A stretch of DNA of 43,951 nt from Lachnospiraceae bacterium (GTDB lineage Bacteria > Bacillota_A > Clostridia > Lachnospirales > Lachnospiraceae): the NCBI GenBank assembly GCA_016291475.1, contig JAEEXJ010000012.1, positions 1 to 43,951 on the forward strand, in the 5' to 3' direction. How positions within the stretch are numbered: position 1 is the first letter of the stretch; every line of letters begins with the position of its first letter. The position numbers and the translations under genes are program-made. Below, piece by piece: positions 22,888 through 31,096 of this stretch. The notes beneath the pieces are model-generated. The model ran no database searches. It had not been told where the DNA came from and saw only the letters and a program-made list of their open reading frames with translations.

Positions 22888-23328
22888 ATGAAGATCAATA
22901 TCGATGTTGATTCAAAATACGAAGATATAGGTGTTGATATCCACGTGCCGAGCCTCACGCCGGAGGTGGAGAAGATCATTTCACTGATGCGGATGATGGA
23001 CATGCAGATCGCGGTCAGGAATGGCGATGAGACGGTGCTTCTTGATGTGGGAGAGATCCTGTATATCGAAGCCGTGGAGAGAAATACATTTATATATACG
23101 GAAAAAGAAACCTACGAATCTACGCTTAAGCTCTACGAATTCGAGCAGCAACTTTCGGAGAAAGATTTCATCAGGATCAGTAAGCAGAGCATCCTGAACC
23201 TGCGAAAGGTTAAGAGCCTGCGGTCAGACATTAATCGCAAGATACGTGTAACACTTTTGAACGATGAGCAGATAGTCGTATCGAGAATGTATTCGGATGA
23301 GCTGAGAAAGAGATTGGGAGTTAAGTGA
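22888..23328 (+). CDS. LytTR DNA-binding regulator, copy 2
   Basis: A 146-residue regulator with a LytTR domain at about residues 50-146 (ILYIEAVERNTFIYTEKE, FIRISKQSILNLRKVKSLRSDINRKIRVTL, ISRMYSDELRKRLG-like end). The N-terminus MKINIDVD matches copies 1 and 3. No receiver domain, so activity must be set by another partner, likely the DUF3021 protein encoded one base later. Placed last-but-one in the exporter operon; the direct repeat upstream of that operon is the natural candidate binding site, making this an autoregulated transporter module. Confidence 0.92.
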   Translation: MKINIDVDSKYEDIGVDIHVPSLTPEVEKIISLMRMMDMQIAVRNGDETVLLDVGEILYIEAVERNTFIYTEKETYESTLKLYEFEQQLSEKDFIRISKQSILNLRKVKSLRSDINRKIRVTLLNDEQIVVSRMYSDELRKRLGVK

Positions 23329-23329
23329 T

Positions 23330-23794
23330 ATGGAAGACAACAAGAGTATTTTTGATTATATATCCAAGGTGTTTACTGTATTCGGAGTGGTGATACTGAT
23401 CCACGTGATAATAGGTTCGGCTGTTGGGAATGATGCCTCGGAAATGTCCACACTCTTTTCTCTCGGGGCGAAGGGTCTTGCAATGAGCACCATACTTCAG
23501 CTCCTTGTTCTGTCTGTCATCGTGATCATATTGCAGACTTTATTTCTTACAGACAGAGTGATCAAGAGTATGTCCATCGCAATCAGGATAATCCTGATGT
23601 TTGTATCGGTAACCTGCGCAATCGTTATTTTCGTCCTGGCGTTCAAGTGGTTTCCGGTCTATGATGCAATGGCATGGGTCGGATTCTTTGTGTCATTCGC
23701 CATTTGCTCACTTGCGGGAGTATGCTTCAGCAGGTTGAAGGAGAAGGCGGAGAATAAGAAGATGGATGAGGCGCTGAAGAAGTATAAGGGTTGA
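23330..23794 (+). CDS. DUF3021-like membrane protein, partner of LytTR copy 2
   Basis: A 154-residue protein with four hydrophobic segments (about residues 14-34, 50-72, 82-104, 110-132) and a Lys/Glu-rich cytoplasmic tail (RLKEKAENKKMDEALKKYKG). It corresponds in size, topology and position to the DUF3021 proteins at 11207 and 34226. ATG 23330 begins one base after the LytTR stop with GGGAG at 23316-23320. Expected role: membrane-bound control of the LytTR protein; inferred from two-gene LytTR systems of streptococci. A palindromic repeat follows immediately. Confidence 0.78.
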   Translation: MEDNKSIFDYISKVFTVFGVVILIHVIIGSAVGNDASEMSTLFSLGAKGLAMSTILQLLVLSVIVIILQTLFLTDRVIKSMSIAIRIILMFVSVTCAIVIFVLAFKWFPVYDAMAWVGFFVSFAICSLAGVCFSRLKEKAENKKMDEALKKYKG

Positions 23795-23797
23795 GAC

Positions 23798-23856
23798 GAC
23801 AGAGGGGACGCATCATTTTTGTCACCGGGTGACAAAAATGATGCGTCCCCTCTGTC
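23798..23856. repeat. Perfect 28-bp inverted repeat between convergent genes
   Basis: Arms 23798-23825 and 23829-23856 are fully complementary with a 3-base loop (CGG). They begin GACAGAGGGGACGC and end TTTTTGTCAC. The GGGAC...TTTTGTCACC part recurs at 35147-35185. Located between the ends of convergent genes, it could act as a bidirectional terminator. Confidence 0.92.
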
Positions 23857-23859
23857 ATC

Positions 23860-26019
23860 TTATGATGTCTGTGCTGTAAACAGGTTGTAGTAGATGCCCT
23901 TGTTGTCCAGGAGTTCTTTGTGGGTTCCGAACTCGGCGATGCGGTGGTCATCTATTACCATGATACGGTCGGCATTCTTGAGTGTAGAAAGCCTGTGCGC
24001 TATAGCAAAGGTGGTCTTGCCTCTTGTAAGTCTTTCGAGAGCTTTCTGGATCATAAACTCACTCTCGGTATCAAGGCTTGCGGTTGCTTCGTCGAGGATA
24101 AGGATGCGTGGATCGGGAAGGATGGCTCTTGCAATGGCGATTCTCTGACGTTCACCACCTGACAATGTGTATCCCTTTTCACCCACATAAGTATTGTAGC
24201 CGTCGGGAAGTGCGCAGATGAAATCGTGAGCATTTGCAAGCTTTGCGGCTTTTATTATTTCTTCGACGGTTGCATCCGGTTTGGAGAATTTGATGTTATC
24301 CAGGATGGTTCCGGAGAAAAGGAAAGTCTCCTGAAGAACGACGCCGAGCTGTGAGTGGTATGACCTGCGGCTGATGTCCTTCATGTCGACTCCGTCAACA
24401 AGTATGGATCCGTCATCGGTTTCGTAAAGTCTCATCATGAGATTGATGAGAGTTGATTTGCCTGCACCGGACGCTCCGACGATTCCGATCATCTCACCGG
24501 GCTTGATCACCGCATTGATATCCTCGAGAACAGGTCTGTAGGATTTATATCCGAAGGTTGCATGGTCGAATGTGATCTCTCCCTTTATATCAATGTCATG
24601 AACGGTTTCCGGTTCTTCCTGAACATCCTGAGCGAGTACATCGTATATTCTTTCGAGGCTGCTGGTGAGTCTTGATAATTCTCTGGGAAGTCTTCCCATC
24701 CATCCGATGTACTGGAAAAGAAGGAGAGTATATGCAATGAACTGATAGAGTTCACCGATGGTCATTTCTTCTCCAAGTACATCCATTCCTCCGAAATACA
24801 CCACTATTACAAGTCCCATTCCCATAAGGACACCTACCAGAAAATCAAACATTCCCCAGAATCTTTCATTCTTTTTCTGTATGACTGCAAAGGTTTCGGC
24901 AACCGATTTGAATCTTTCGGATTCATCTTTTTCTTTGCCGTAAGTCTTAACGACTCTCATCCCGGAGATGACATCCTGAAGGCTGCTTGAGACATCATCG
25001 TTTTTTCTGTACTGGAGTCCGAAGATTCTGCTCATTGTCTTACGGAAGGTTATCATAAGGGCGGAGACAAAGGGCACCAGTATGAAGGTGAGCAGAGCAA
25101 GCTTCAGATTAAGAACCATCATGAAGATGATATCCCATATGAAAATAAAGAAGATGGCAAAAAGATTACAGAATACATCTGCCATGAAATCGCTGATATA
25201 TCTTGTGTCGTTGATTATCCTGTTGATCAGTTCTCCGGGCCTTCTGTCATTAATGAAGCTCAAAGGAAGTTTCTGATATTTCTCAAAAAGCTGTTTTCTT
25301 AGATCCGCGGCGATCTTGGACCCCAGTCTTGCCGAGGCATTACTTTTGATGATGTTAAGGATGACTATGGCCACGCTGAAGGTGAACATGAGCGCGAGAA
25401 ACACGAGTGCGGTCTGCATCGAACCACCTTTTTTAAGCACATCGTTAATGAGGTGCTTTTGAATCTCGGGATTAAGAAGCGTTGTTACCGCAACCATTAC
25501 CATTACGAGGAAGATTCCGAGGAAATCTTTCTTATAAGGCTTTGCCATCTTGATAAATACGCTTAAGAATCCGCCCTGACCGGAACACTTGGGACAGGTT
25601 TTGGTACCGGGAATGGCACGTCCGCATATGGGGCACATCTTTTCATATTCGGGACTGATAACTTCTTCGAATCTTCCGGAGATAAGGATGTTGATCCCTC
25701 TTGCGATATAAGCGTATCTGCTTAAATGCTTGGATGAGTAGTGAGCAAGAACGTGATGCGATCCGTTTTTTTGTACGGTAAGAATACCTCCGCCTATTCC
25801 GGGCTCTGCGGAAGCTTTCTCAAGATCTTTGATGGGATATTCTTTTAAATCAGTTCCGCGGATAATGCAGATCTTGGAAGTTGTTACTACGAAGTAGGAG
25901 TCGCCGGTAAAATTACCCTCTGCGTCGATATCTATTGGAACAGCGTAATATATACGCTCATCTTCTTTAAGAATTATCTTACTCTCTGCGGTTTTCGGAA
26001 GGTTATATTTTAAGATCAT
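23860..26019 (-). CDS. ABC half-transporter with N-terminal PH-like domain and zinc ribbon
   Basis: A 719-residue exporter-type subunit. Residues 1-120 form a strand-rich PH-like domain (YFVVTTSKICIIRGTDLKEYPIKDL); Cys129, Cys132, Cys142 and Cys145 make a zinc ribbon (CPIC, CPKC). Six membrane helices follow at about 160-440, then the ATPase: Walker A GASGAGKST, Q-loop VLQETFLF, signature LSGGERQR, Walker B ILILDEATASLD, switch His in IAHRLST. All catalytic residues are intact. It is the third gene of a minus-strand operon with a DUF1854 protein (15 bases upstream) and a second half-transporter, and is likely to form a heterodimer with the latter. Related three-gene sets have been annotated as linked to cyanophycin metabolism in proteobacteria; the substrate here is unknown. 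Confidence 0.88.
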   Translation of the reverse strand: MILKYNLPKTAESKIILKEDERIYYAVPIDIDAEGNFTGDSYFVVTTSKICIIRGTDLKEYPIKDLEKASAEPGIGGGILTVQKNGSHHVLAHYSSKHLSRYAYIARGINILISGRFEEVISPEYEKMCPICGRAIPGTKTCPKCSGQGGFLSVFIKMAKPYKKDFLGIFLVMVMVAVTTLLNPEIQKHLINDVLKKGGSMQTALVFLALMFTFSVAIVILNIIKSNASARLGSKIAADLRKQLFEKYQKLPLSFINDRRPGELINRIINDTRYISDFMADVFCNLFAIFFIFIWDIIFMMVLNLKLALLTFILVPFVSALMITFRKTMSRIFGLQYRKNDDVSSSLQDVISGMRVVKTYGKEKDESERFKSVAETFAVIQKKNERFWGMFDFLVGVLMGMGLVIVVYFGGMDVLGEEMTIGELYQFIAYTLLLFQYIGWMGRLPRELSRLTSSLERIYDVLAQDVQEEPETVHDIDIKGEITFDHATFGYKSYRPVLEDINAVIKPGEMIGIVGASGAGKSTLINLMMRLYETDDGSILVDGVDMKDISRRSYHSQLGVVLQETFLFSGTILDNIKFSKPDATVEEIIKAAKLANAHDFICALPDGYNTYVGEKGYTLSGGERQRIAIARAILPDPRILILDEATASLDTESEFMIQKALERLTRGKTTFAIAHRLSTLKNADRIMVIDDHRIAEFGTHKELLDNKGIYYNLFTAQTS

Positions 26020-26034
26020 TTTTCTACCTATTAG

Positions 26035-26571
26035 TTACATGAACAGATCCAGCATTCTCTTTTCTTTTTGGGAAAGAGCATCGGTATCTCTTATCTCAAA
26101 ACGGTTTTCGTCTACATCCTGAATGATGAGTCTGGTATCGGATAGTTTACTTACCGCATTTGAGCCCATGTTTATGGCGAATTTACACTCGCCTTTGTCG
26201 GTCAGTACATGGAAGTATGCATATCCGTACTCGTCCTTGATGCTGTAGATCTTACTGATAACGGGCGTGAAGTAACAAAGTGTAAGCTGAGCTTTGAGTA
26301 TCTTTTTCGTCTCTTCGGGCATTGCCTGAAGATCTTCTATGATGCCGATCTCCTTGCCGGAGCCTTCATACTCTCTTATGGAGAGATATTTATCCGCATC
26401 CGTAAATGGAAAGAGCCTTACGATCCTGACTCTGTCATAGTGTTTGCCGTTATGATCGAGGCTTACAAAGCCACCTTCCGTTGCGGAGAACTTAGCATCG
26501 GTGGGGATGATGTGAGTCGCGGTCATTTCCTCGGCTTTTTGTTCGTAGATATTAAGAGTATTTTCGGACAT
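26035..26571 (-). CDS. DUF1854 family protein
   Basis: A 178-residue soluble protein. It matches DUF1854: VRIVRLFPFTDADKYLSIREYEGSGKEIGIIEDL, then LTLCYFTPVISKIYSIKDEYG, a VLTDKGECKFAI strand and LIIQDVDENRFEIRD near the end. DUF1854 proteins are encoded with ABC exporter-like transporters, and this one sits between two half-transporter genes in the same operon (gaps of 9 and 15 bases). Its AGGAG overlaps the stop region of the upstream gene, indicating coupled translation. It probably binds the transporter from the cytoplasmic side; the precise role is unknown. Confidence 0.82.
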   Translation of the reverse strand: MSENTLNIYEQKAEEMTATHIIPTDAKFSATEGGFVSLDHNGKHYDRVRIVRLFPFTDADKYLSIREYEGSGKEIGIIEDLQAMPEETKKILKAQLTLCYFTPVISKIYSIKDEYGYAYFHVLTDKGECKFAINMGSNAVSKLSDTRLIIQDVDENRFEIRDTDALSQKEKRMLDLFM

Positions 26572-26580
26572 ATCTATCTC

Positions 26581-28866
26581 CTAAAATGAAGCGGTTTGCT
26601 GAAGTGATTTGTTCTGCAGGTCTAAGAGGTTCTTGAAGATGCCGTCTTCTTTTTTCTGAAGCGAATCCCAGGTTCCTTCTTCCACGATCCTGCCTCCATC
26701 GATGACTATCAGTCTGTCGGCATCCCGTAAGGTTGATAGTCTGTGGGCGATTGAAAGAGTGGTTCTTCCCTGAACAAGGAATTTAAGGGAATGCTGTATT
26801 GCTTTCTCTGTTTCGGTATCCACGCTTGCGGTTGCCTCGTCCAGAATAAGTATCTTGGGATCTGCGAGGATTGCACGGGCAATGGATATACGCTGTTTTT
26901 CACCACCGGATAAGTCTTTGCCCGATGCACCTATGATGGTGTCGTATCCGTCTGGAAGCTTGGAGATGAATTCGTGTGCGGAAGCAAGTTTTGCAGCCCT
27001 TATAATGTCTGCTTTGGTAGCGTGTTCATTGCCGTAAGCAATGTTTTTGGCAACCGATCCCATGAAGATGTATGTATCCTGAGAGACCATTGCGACATTT
27101 CTTCTAAGATCCGAAAGTGAAAGATCCTTAACGCCTGTTCCGTCGATTTTGATCTCACCTTCGTTAACGTCGTAGAGTCTTGAGATGAGGTTGACGAGAG
27201 TTGATTTGCCTGCGCCGGATCTTCCGACTATACCGAGCATCTCGCCTTCTTTGACATGAAGATCGATATTTTTCAAAACAGGTCTTCCGACTCTGTAACC
27301 GAAGGTCACGTTATTCAAATCTATCTCGCCCCTGGGGTGATCTAATCTGACAGGATTGTCAATTTCTTTGATCTCGGGGATGGCATCGATTATCTCGAAG
27401 AGTCTTTCCGCGGAGTTGATGCTGTCGGCCCAAAGTCTGAATACGTAAGAAAAGAAATTCATGGGGCCGTTAAGCTGCATTACATATCCGACGAAGGTTA
27501 TCAGAACACCAAGCTCAATCTCGCCGGTTTTAATAACGAAAAAGACACCTGCGATCCATATCCAGATACTGGATACTTCCTGGACCATATTGTAGAGGAT
27601 TGCGAATTTATTCCTGAGTCTTACTATATTGATCTCCGCATCCCGGAGGTTTTCGCTGGGATGGATGAATTTCGCAATCTCCGTATCCTGCTGACCGAAT
27701 GCTTTGACCACTCGCGCTCCGGTCAGGTTGTCGACAGCCTTTGCGGAGACTGCTTTTTCCGCACGGTGTCTTTTGCCGGAAAGATTCCAAAGCCCCGGAC
27801 GGAGCTTGACGGTGAGGAATACGAGAAGAGGCAGAAGTATGCATGCAAGGAGCGCCATCTTCCAATTGAGCCTGTACATTACGGTGAATGTTACGATAAT
27901 GGTGGCGCTGTGAACAAACAGCATGGGCAGACCGTCTATGAAGAATTCCCTTACTCTTTCAGAGTCACTTAAGACTCTGGTCATCAGGCCGCCGGTCTGT
28001 TTGTTGACATAGAAATTAAGAGAAAGTCTGCTCATGGAATCGAAGACATCGGTCTTGATATCTTTGACGGTGCTGCTTGCAACCTTGGCCATGACAAAGA
28101 TCTGCATGAAATTGGAAGCGGCCTGAAGAACTCTTACACCTATCATCACCAGTGCGGTGAAAAGGAGGGCAAGGGTATATTTTCCGGCAAGTCCGAACTT
28201 CGCAAGGAAGAGATCGTCCTTGGCAAGGATCTTGTCGAAGAGCACGGTTCCCGTCAGATAAGGCCATGCGATACTTACTGCAGCCGATATCATATAGGTT
28301 AAAAACAAAACGATGAATTGAAGCTTGTAGCGCAGGAAATAGCTGAGGGTTCGAAAGAAGATGTTTCGTTTGCTTTTCTTTTTGGTCAGCGTATCCTGAT
28401 CATCACTGTCTTCATCTTTATTTTCCTCGGAAGGGAGAATTCCTTCTTTAAGGAAGACTCGGAGCTTTCTGAAGAGTACATTCATCTCGGCCTGATATCT
28501 GTTGGTAAAAGCCGCAATGTGAACAGGCTTTCCGTCAAACTCTGCGGAAAGGATGTTTGATCCGATATAGGCATCAAGGCGAAGATGAGCGAGCTTTGCG
28601 TTTTCGTAAAGCATGATCTCAAGATCCGTGGGATCAAGCACTTCGAGATCCTTGGTATCGATACCTTTGAAACAGTTGATGTAATTATCGGGGAGCTTTC
28701 CCGTGCACACACCGACCTTATCGGTGGTTACGAACAGGTAACCGCTGATGTAGGTTCCGTCTTCGGAAAGATCGATGGGACTTGAGAGGATGATAGCATC
28801 GGAAGTGATGCCGTGTTTTGAAAGTTTCTCAAGAAAAAGTTTGTCGTTTTTTAAATCGTTTTTCAT
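26581..28866 (-). CDS. ABC half-transporter with N-terminal PH-like domain
   Basis: A 761-residue exporter-type subunit, first gene of the minus-strand operon. Residues 1-150 are strand-rich and resemble the N-terminal region of its partner at 23860 (GYLFVTTDKVGVCTGKL) but have no zinc ribbon; an acidic-then-basic linker (DEDSDDQDTLTKKKSKRN) follows. Six membrane helices at about 175-460, then a complete ATPase: Walker A GRSGAGKST, signature LSGGEKQR, Walker B ILILDEATASVD, switch His in IAHRLST. Both ATPase sites of the predicted heterodimer therefore look competent. The start at 28866 has a poor ribosome binding site. The intergenic region to the divergent phosphatase gene holds the promoters of both. 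Confidence 0.88.
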   Translation of the reverse strand: MKNDLKNDKLFLEKLSKHGITSDAIILSSPIDLSEDGTYISGYLFVTTDKVGVCTGKLPDNYINCFKGIDTKDLEVLDPTDLEIMLYENAKLAHLRLDAYIGSNILSAEFDGKPVHIAAFTNRYQAEMNVLFRKLRVFLKEGILPSEENKDEDSDDQDTLTKKKSKRNIFFRTLSYFLRYKLQFIVLFLTYMISAAVSIAWPYLTGTVLFDKILAKDDLFLAKFGLAGKYTLALLFTALVMIGVRVLQAASNFMQIFVMAKVASSTVKDIKTDVFDSMSRLSLNFYVNKQTGGLMTRVLSDSERVREFFIDGLPMLFVHSATIIVTFTVMYRLNWKMALLACILLPLLVFLTVKLRPGLWNLSGKRHRAEKAVSAKAVDNLTGARVVKAFGQQDTEIAKFIHPSENLRDAEINIVRLRNKFAILYNMVQEVSSIWIWIAGVFFVIKTGEIELGVLITFVGYVMQLNGPMNFFSYVFRLWADSINSAERLFEIIDAIPEIKEIDNPVRLDHPRGEIDLNNVTFGYRVGRPVLKNIDLHVKEGEMLGIVGRSGAGKSTLVNLISRLYDVNEGEIKIDGTGVKDLSLSDLRRNVAMVSQDTYIFMGSVAKNIAYGNEHATKADIIRAAKLASAHEFISKLPDGYDTIIGASGKDLSGGEKQRISIARAILADPKILILDEATASVDTETEKAIQHSLKFLVQGRTTLSIAHRLSTLRDADRLIVIDGGRIVEEGTWDSLQKKEDGIFKNLLDLQNKSLQQTASF

Positions 28867-28965
28867 AGTGATATATGGGGGTTCTTACATAACGATACAT
28901 GTATGATTTTATCATAGGGGAAGGGTTAAGACACTATATTTGTAGTTGAATCGGAATGACAGTGT

Positions 28966-28971
28966 TATAAT
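28966..28971 (+). promoter_or_regulatory. TATAAT -10 element for the histidine phosphatase gene
   Basis: Perfect TATAAT 38 bases before the start codon in the divergent intergenic region; the -35 is poor (TAGTTG at 17-base spacing). A short palindrome ATACATGTAT at 28895-28904 lies between the divergent genes. Confidence 0.5.
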
Positions 28972-29008
28972 AGTTGAGTATTTCAACCGAAAGTAAAGGT
29001 TTTAAACT

Positions 29009-29701
29009 ATGAGAGTATTATTTATCAGACATGGTGAGCCCAATTATGAATTGGATTGCATCACCGAAACGGGTAAGATCCAGGCGGAAGCTTGCGCAGA
29101 AAGGCTTAGGGATGAGGGCATAGAAGAGATCTATGCTTCACCCATGGGAAGAGCGCAGCAGACAGCGGAGGCAACTGCAAAGCTGCTCGGACTTCCCATC
29201 AAGACACTTGATTTTATGAAAGAGATCAGCTGGGGGCCTATGGACGAAACACCGCTTTATTCCGACGGACATCCCTGGAATATGGTTGATGAGATGGCAA
29301 GACAGAACATCAACTTAAACGATCCGAACTGGAGAGAGACTCCTTTCTTCAAAACAAACAGCGTAGTTGAAATAGTCGACGGAATCGCACCCAAGATCGA
29401 CGAATGGCTTGCCACATTCGGATATGTAAGGGACGGCTTTTACTACCGTCATACCGTAGAAGAGGAGGAACACCGCACAATCGCTCTCTTTTCACACGGA
29501 GGATCATCTGCGGCAGCAATGGGACATATCCTCAATATTCCTTTCCCTTATATGTGCGCACTGTTCCATCTGGAATTTACCGGCATAACCACCATCAGGT
29601 TTGACAAGCATGAAGGTCCTTGCACGCTTCCCTGCCTTGAACTGGGTAATGACGGAAGACATATCAAAGAAGGTAAATACCACAGACTGGAAAACAGATA
29701 A
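29009..29701 (+). CDS. Histidine phosphatase family protein
   Basis: A 230-residue cytoplasmic phosphatase of the phosphoglycerate-mutase-like superfamily. The catalytic RHGEP motif is at residues 7-11, the SPMGRAQQTAE motif with its second arginine follows near 45-55, the acid/base glutamate is likely in MKEISWG, and the second histidine is in FSHGGSSAA. The central insertion (YRHTVEEEEHR) is often seen in clostridial members. Substrate unknown: sugar phosphate or nucleotide are possible. AAAGG precedes ATG 29009. The flavin-fold gene follows 23 bases later, probably in one transcript. Confidence 0.9.
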   Translation: MRVLFIRHGEPNYELDCITETGKIQAEACAERLRDEGIEEIYASPMGRAQQTAEATAKLLGLPIKTLDFMKEISWGPMDETPLYSDGHPWNMVDEMARQNINLNDPNWRETPFFKTNSVVEIVDGIAPKIDEWLATFGYVRDGFYYRHTVEEEEHRTIALFSHGGSSAAAMGHILNIPFPYMCALFHLEFTGITTIRFDKHEGPCTLPCLELGNDGRHIKEGKYHRLENR

Positions 29702-29724
29702 ATTATTTAACGGAGGTATCTATT

Positions 29725-30117
29725 GTGGAAAGAACTCTTAAATTCTTAAAAGAAGCAGGAACTTATTATCTGGCTACCGTAGACGGTGACCAGCCCAGAG
29801 TAAGACCTTTCGGAACCATCAACGAGTTCGAGGGCAAGCTCTACATTCAGACCGGTAAAAAGAAAGATGTCAGCAAGCAGCTTCACGCCAATCCTAAGGC
29901 TGAGATCTGTGCATTCATGAACGGTGAGTGGCTCAGAGTCGCATGCGAGCTTGTGGCAGATGACAGAAGAGAAGCCAAGGTTTCCATGCTGGAAGCGTAT
30001 CCCAATCTTCAGGGAATGTATTCCGCAGACGATGATAACACCGAGGTTCTCTATATGAAGAATGCAACCGCAACCTTCAGTTCGTTTGCCGGAGCACCCG
30101 AGGTAGAGAAGTTCTGA
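29725..30117 (+). CDS. Pyridoxamine 5'-phosphate oxidase-like protein (flavin split barrel)
   Basis: A 130-residue protein of the PNPOx-like split-barrel group; the opening FLKEAGTYYLATVDGDQPRVRPFGTINEFEGKLYIQTG is highly characteristic and includes the residues that usually contact FMN phosphate (RVRPF, TGKKKDVSKQL). GTG start at 29725 with GGAGG at 29712-29716. Likely a small FMN-binding oxidoreductase or FMN carrier; substrate unknown. It is not closely similar to the split-barrel protein at 4190, so they are not recent duplicates. A palindromic repeat with a T-run lies 21 bases after its stop. Confidence 0.9.
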   Translation: MERTLKFLKEAGTYYLATVDGDQPRVRPFGTINEFEGKLYIQTGKKKDVSKQLHANPKAEICAFMNGEWLRVACELVADDRREAKVSMLEAYPNLQGMYSADDDNTEVLYMKNATATFSSFAGAPEVEKF

Positions 30118-30138
30118 TATAGCTTATAATGATGACAA

Positions 30139-30175
30139 CGAGTCAGGGGGACGGTTCCTTCTGACTCGTTTTTTT
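30139..30175 (+). terminator. Palindromic repeat used as terminator
   Basis: CGAGTCAG and CTGACTCG arms around the GGGACGGTTC centre, followed by seven T. It belongs to the same repeat family as 12521 and 33165, but here it has the full form of an intrinsic terminator for the flavin-fold gene. Confidence 0.8.
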
Positions 30176-30204
30176 ATGGCTCAGTCAGTGGGCCCACTGT
30201 TATC

Positions 30205-30232
30205 TTGACTAAATATATGGCTATGATAGAAT
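30205..30232 (+). promoter_or_regulatory. Promoter of the EAL gene
   Basis: TTGACT (30205-30210), 16-base spacer, TAGAAT (30227-30232). The transcript start would be about 25 bases ahead of the start codon. Confidence 0.55.
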
Positions 30233-30263
30233 TAGGTAACAACAGTTATAGGCGGGGAAAATA

Positions 30264-30968
30264 ATGATCTATTTTGATGATCTACCGTTAGACAGTGACA
30301 TATTGAAAGCGCTGGGTGAGTTGTCCATAGACTATGTTTTTCAGCCGATCTTCAAACCGGACGGAAAGACGATATTTGCCCGTGAAGCGCTCATGCGACC
30401 TACCGAGATGAGTGTTCTGGATCTTATCGATAAGTATGAGAAGGAAGATAAGCTCCATGTTCTCGAGGTGGCTACCTTCTTCGGTGCCATGCAGGCTTGG
30501 CAGATCCGCGGATATACGGAGCACGTGTGCCTTAATTCTTTTCCATCGGAGTTTTTTACCATGTCCGAGTCGAAAGCATTCAACAACTATTTCGGAGATC
30601 TCTCCGGAGTGGGTATCATAGAGATACTTGAGTATCCTTATATATCCGAGAATGCCTGCAAATACAAAAAGGTAGCCTGTGCCGAAAAGAATCTTATGAT
30701 CGCAATAGATGATTTCGGTGTGGGATTAAGCAATATGGATCTTGTGGATATGTATTCTCCCAAGATCGTAAAGCTGGACAGGACACTTTTAAGTGACATC
30801 GACACACATCCTGAAAAGCAGGAGAATGTGTTTAAACTTGTTCAGGATTTCCACTCAAGAGACATAATGGTTGTCGCCGAAGGCATAGAGAGGAAAGAGG
30901 AATTCGATATGCTGGTGGAAATGGGAGTGGATCTTTATCAGGGATATTATCTGGCTATGCCGGAATAA
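30264..30968 (+). CDS. Stand-alone EAL-domain c-di-GMP phosphodiesterase
   Basis: A 234-residue protein that is only an EAL domain; it hydrolyses cyclic di-GMP to pGpG. The motif residues are present: EAL in FAREALMRP, Asn in CLNSFPSEF, Glu in EILEYP, the Asp pair in IDDFGVGLSN, Lys in VKLDR, Glu in VAEGIE and the QGYYLAMP ending. It should therefore be catalytically competent. No signal-sensing domain or membrane helix is visible, so control must come from expression or a partner. No diguanylate cyclase is in the window. The ribosome binding site is weak (GGGG 8 bases before ATG). Confidence 0.9.
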   Translation: MIYFDDLPLDSDILKALGELSIDYVFQPIFKPDGKTIFAREALMRPTEMSVLDLIDKYEKEDKLHVLEVATFFGAMQAWQIRGYTEHVCLNSFPSEFFTMSESKAFNNYFGDLSGVGIIEILEYPYISENACKYKKVACAEKNLMIAIDDFGVGLSNMDLVDMYSPKIVKLDRTLLSDIDTHPEKQENVFKLVQDFHSRDIMVVAEGIERKEEFDMLVEMGVDLYQGYYLAMPE

Positions 30969-30978
30969 TGAGATTTTT

Positions 30979-31080
30979 GGTGACGGTTTGACGGTGAAAC
31001 AGGGGGACGGTTCTGGCGTTCCACAAGAATCATGTGGAACGCCAGAACCGTCCCCCTGTTTCATCGTCCCGGCTGTCACC
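30979..31080. repeat. Nested palindromic repeat, long form
   Basis: Inner inverted repeat: arms 30991-31024 and 31034-31067 (one mismatch), containing CAGGGGGACGGTTCTGGCG and ending in TTCCAC. Outer arms GGTGAC (30979-30984) and GTCACC (31075-31080) add the ends seen in the 35147 repeat. The inner unit is nearly the same as that at 34714-34784 except for GGCG versus GTCG before TTCCAC. Confidence 0.9.
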
Positions 31081-31096
31081 TGATAAGGAGAAAGAC

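Noticed and set aside
31034..31096. Upstream extension of the PfoR-like gene into the palindromic repeat (beginning Met-Glu-Arg-Gln-Asn-Arg)
   Set aside because: These residues are just the repeat read in frame; the same peptide appears on the minus strand of the 34714 copy. AAGGAG sets the start at 31097.
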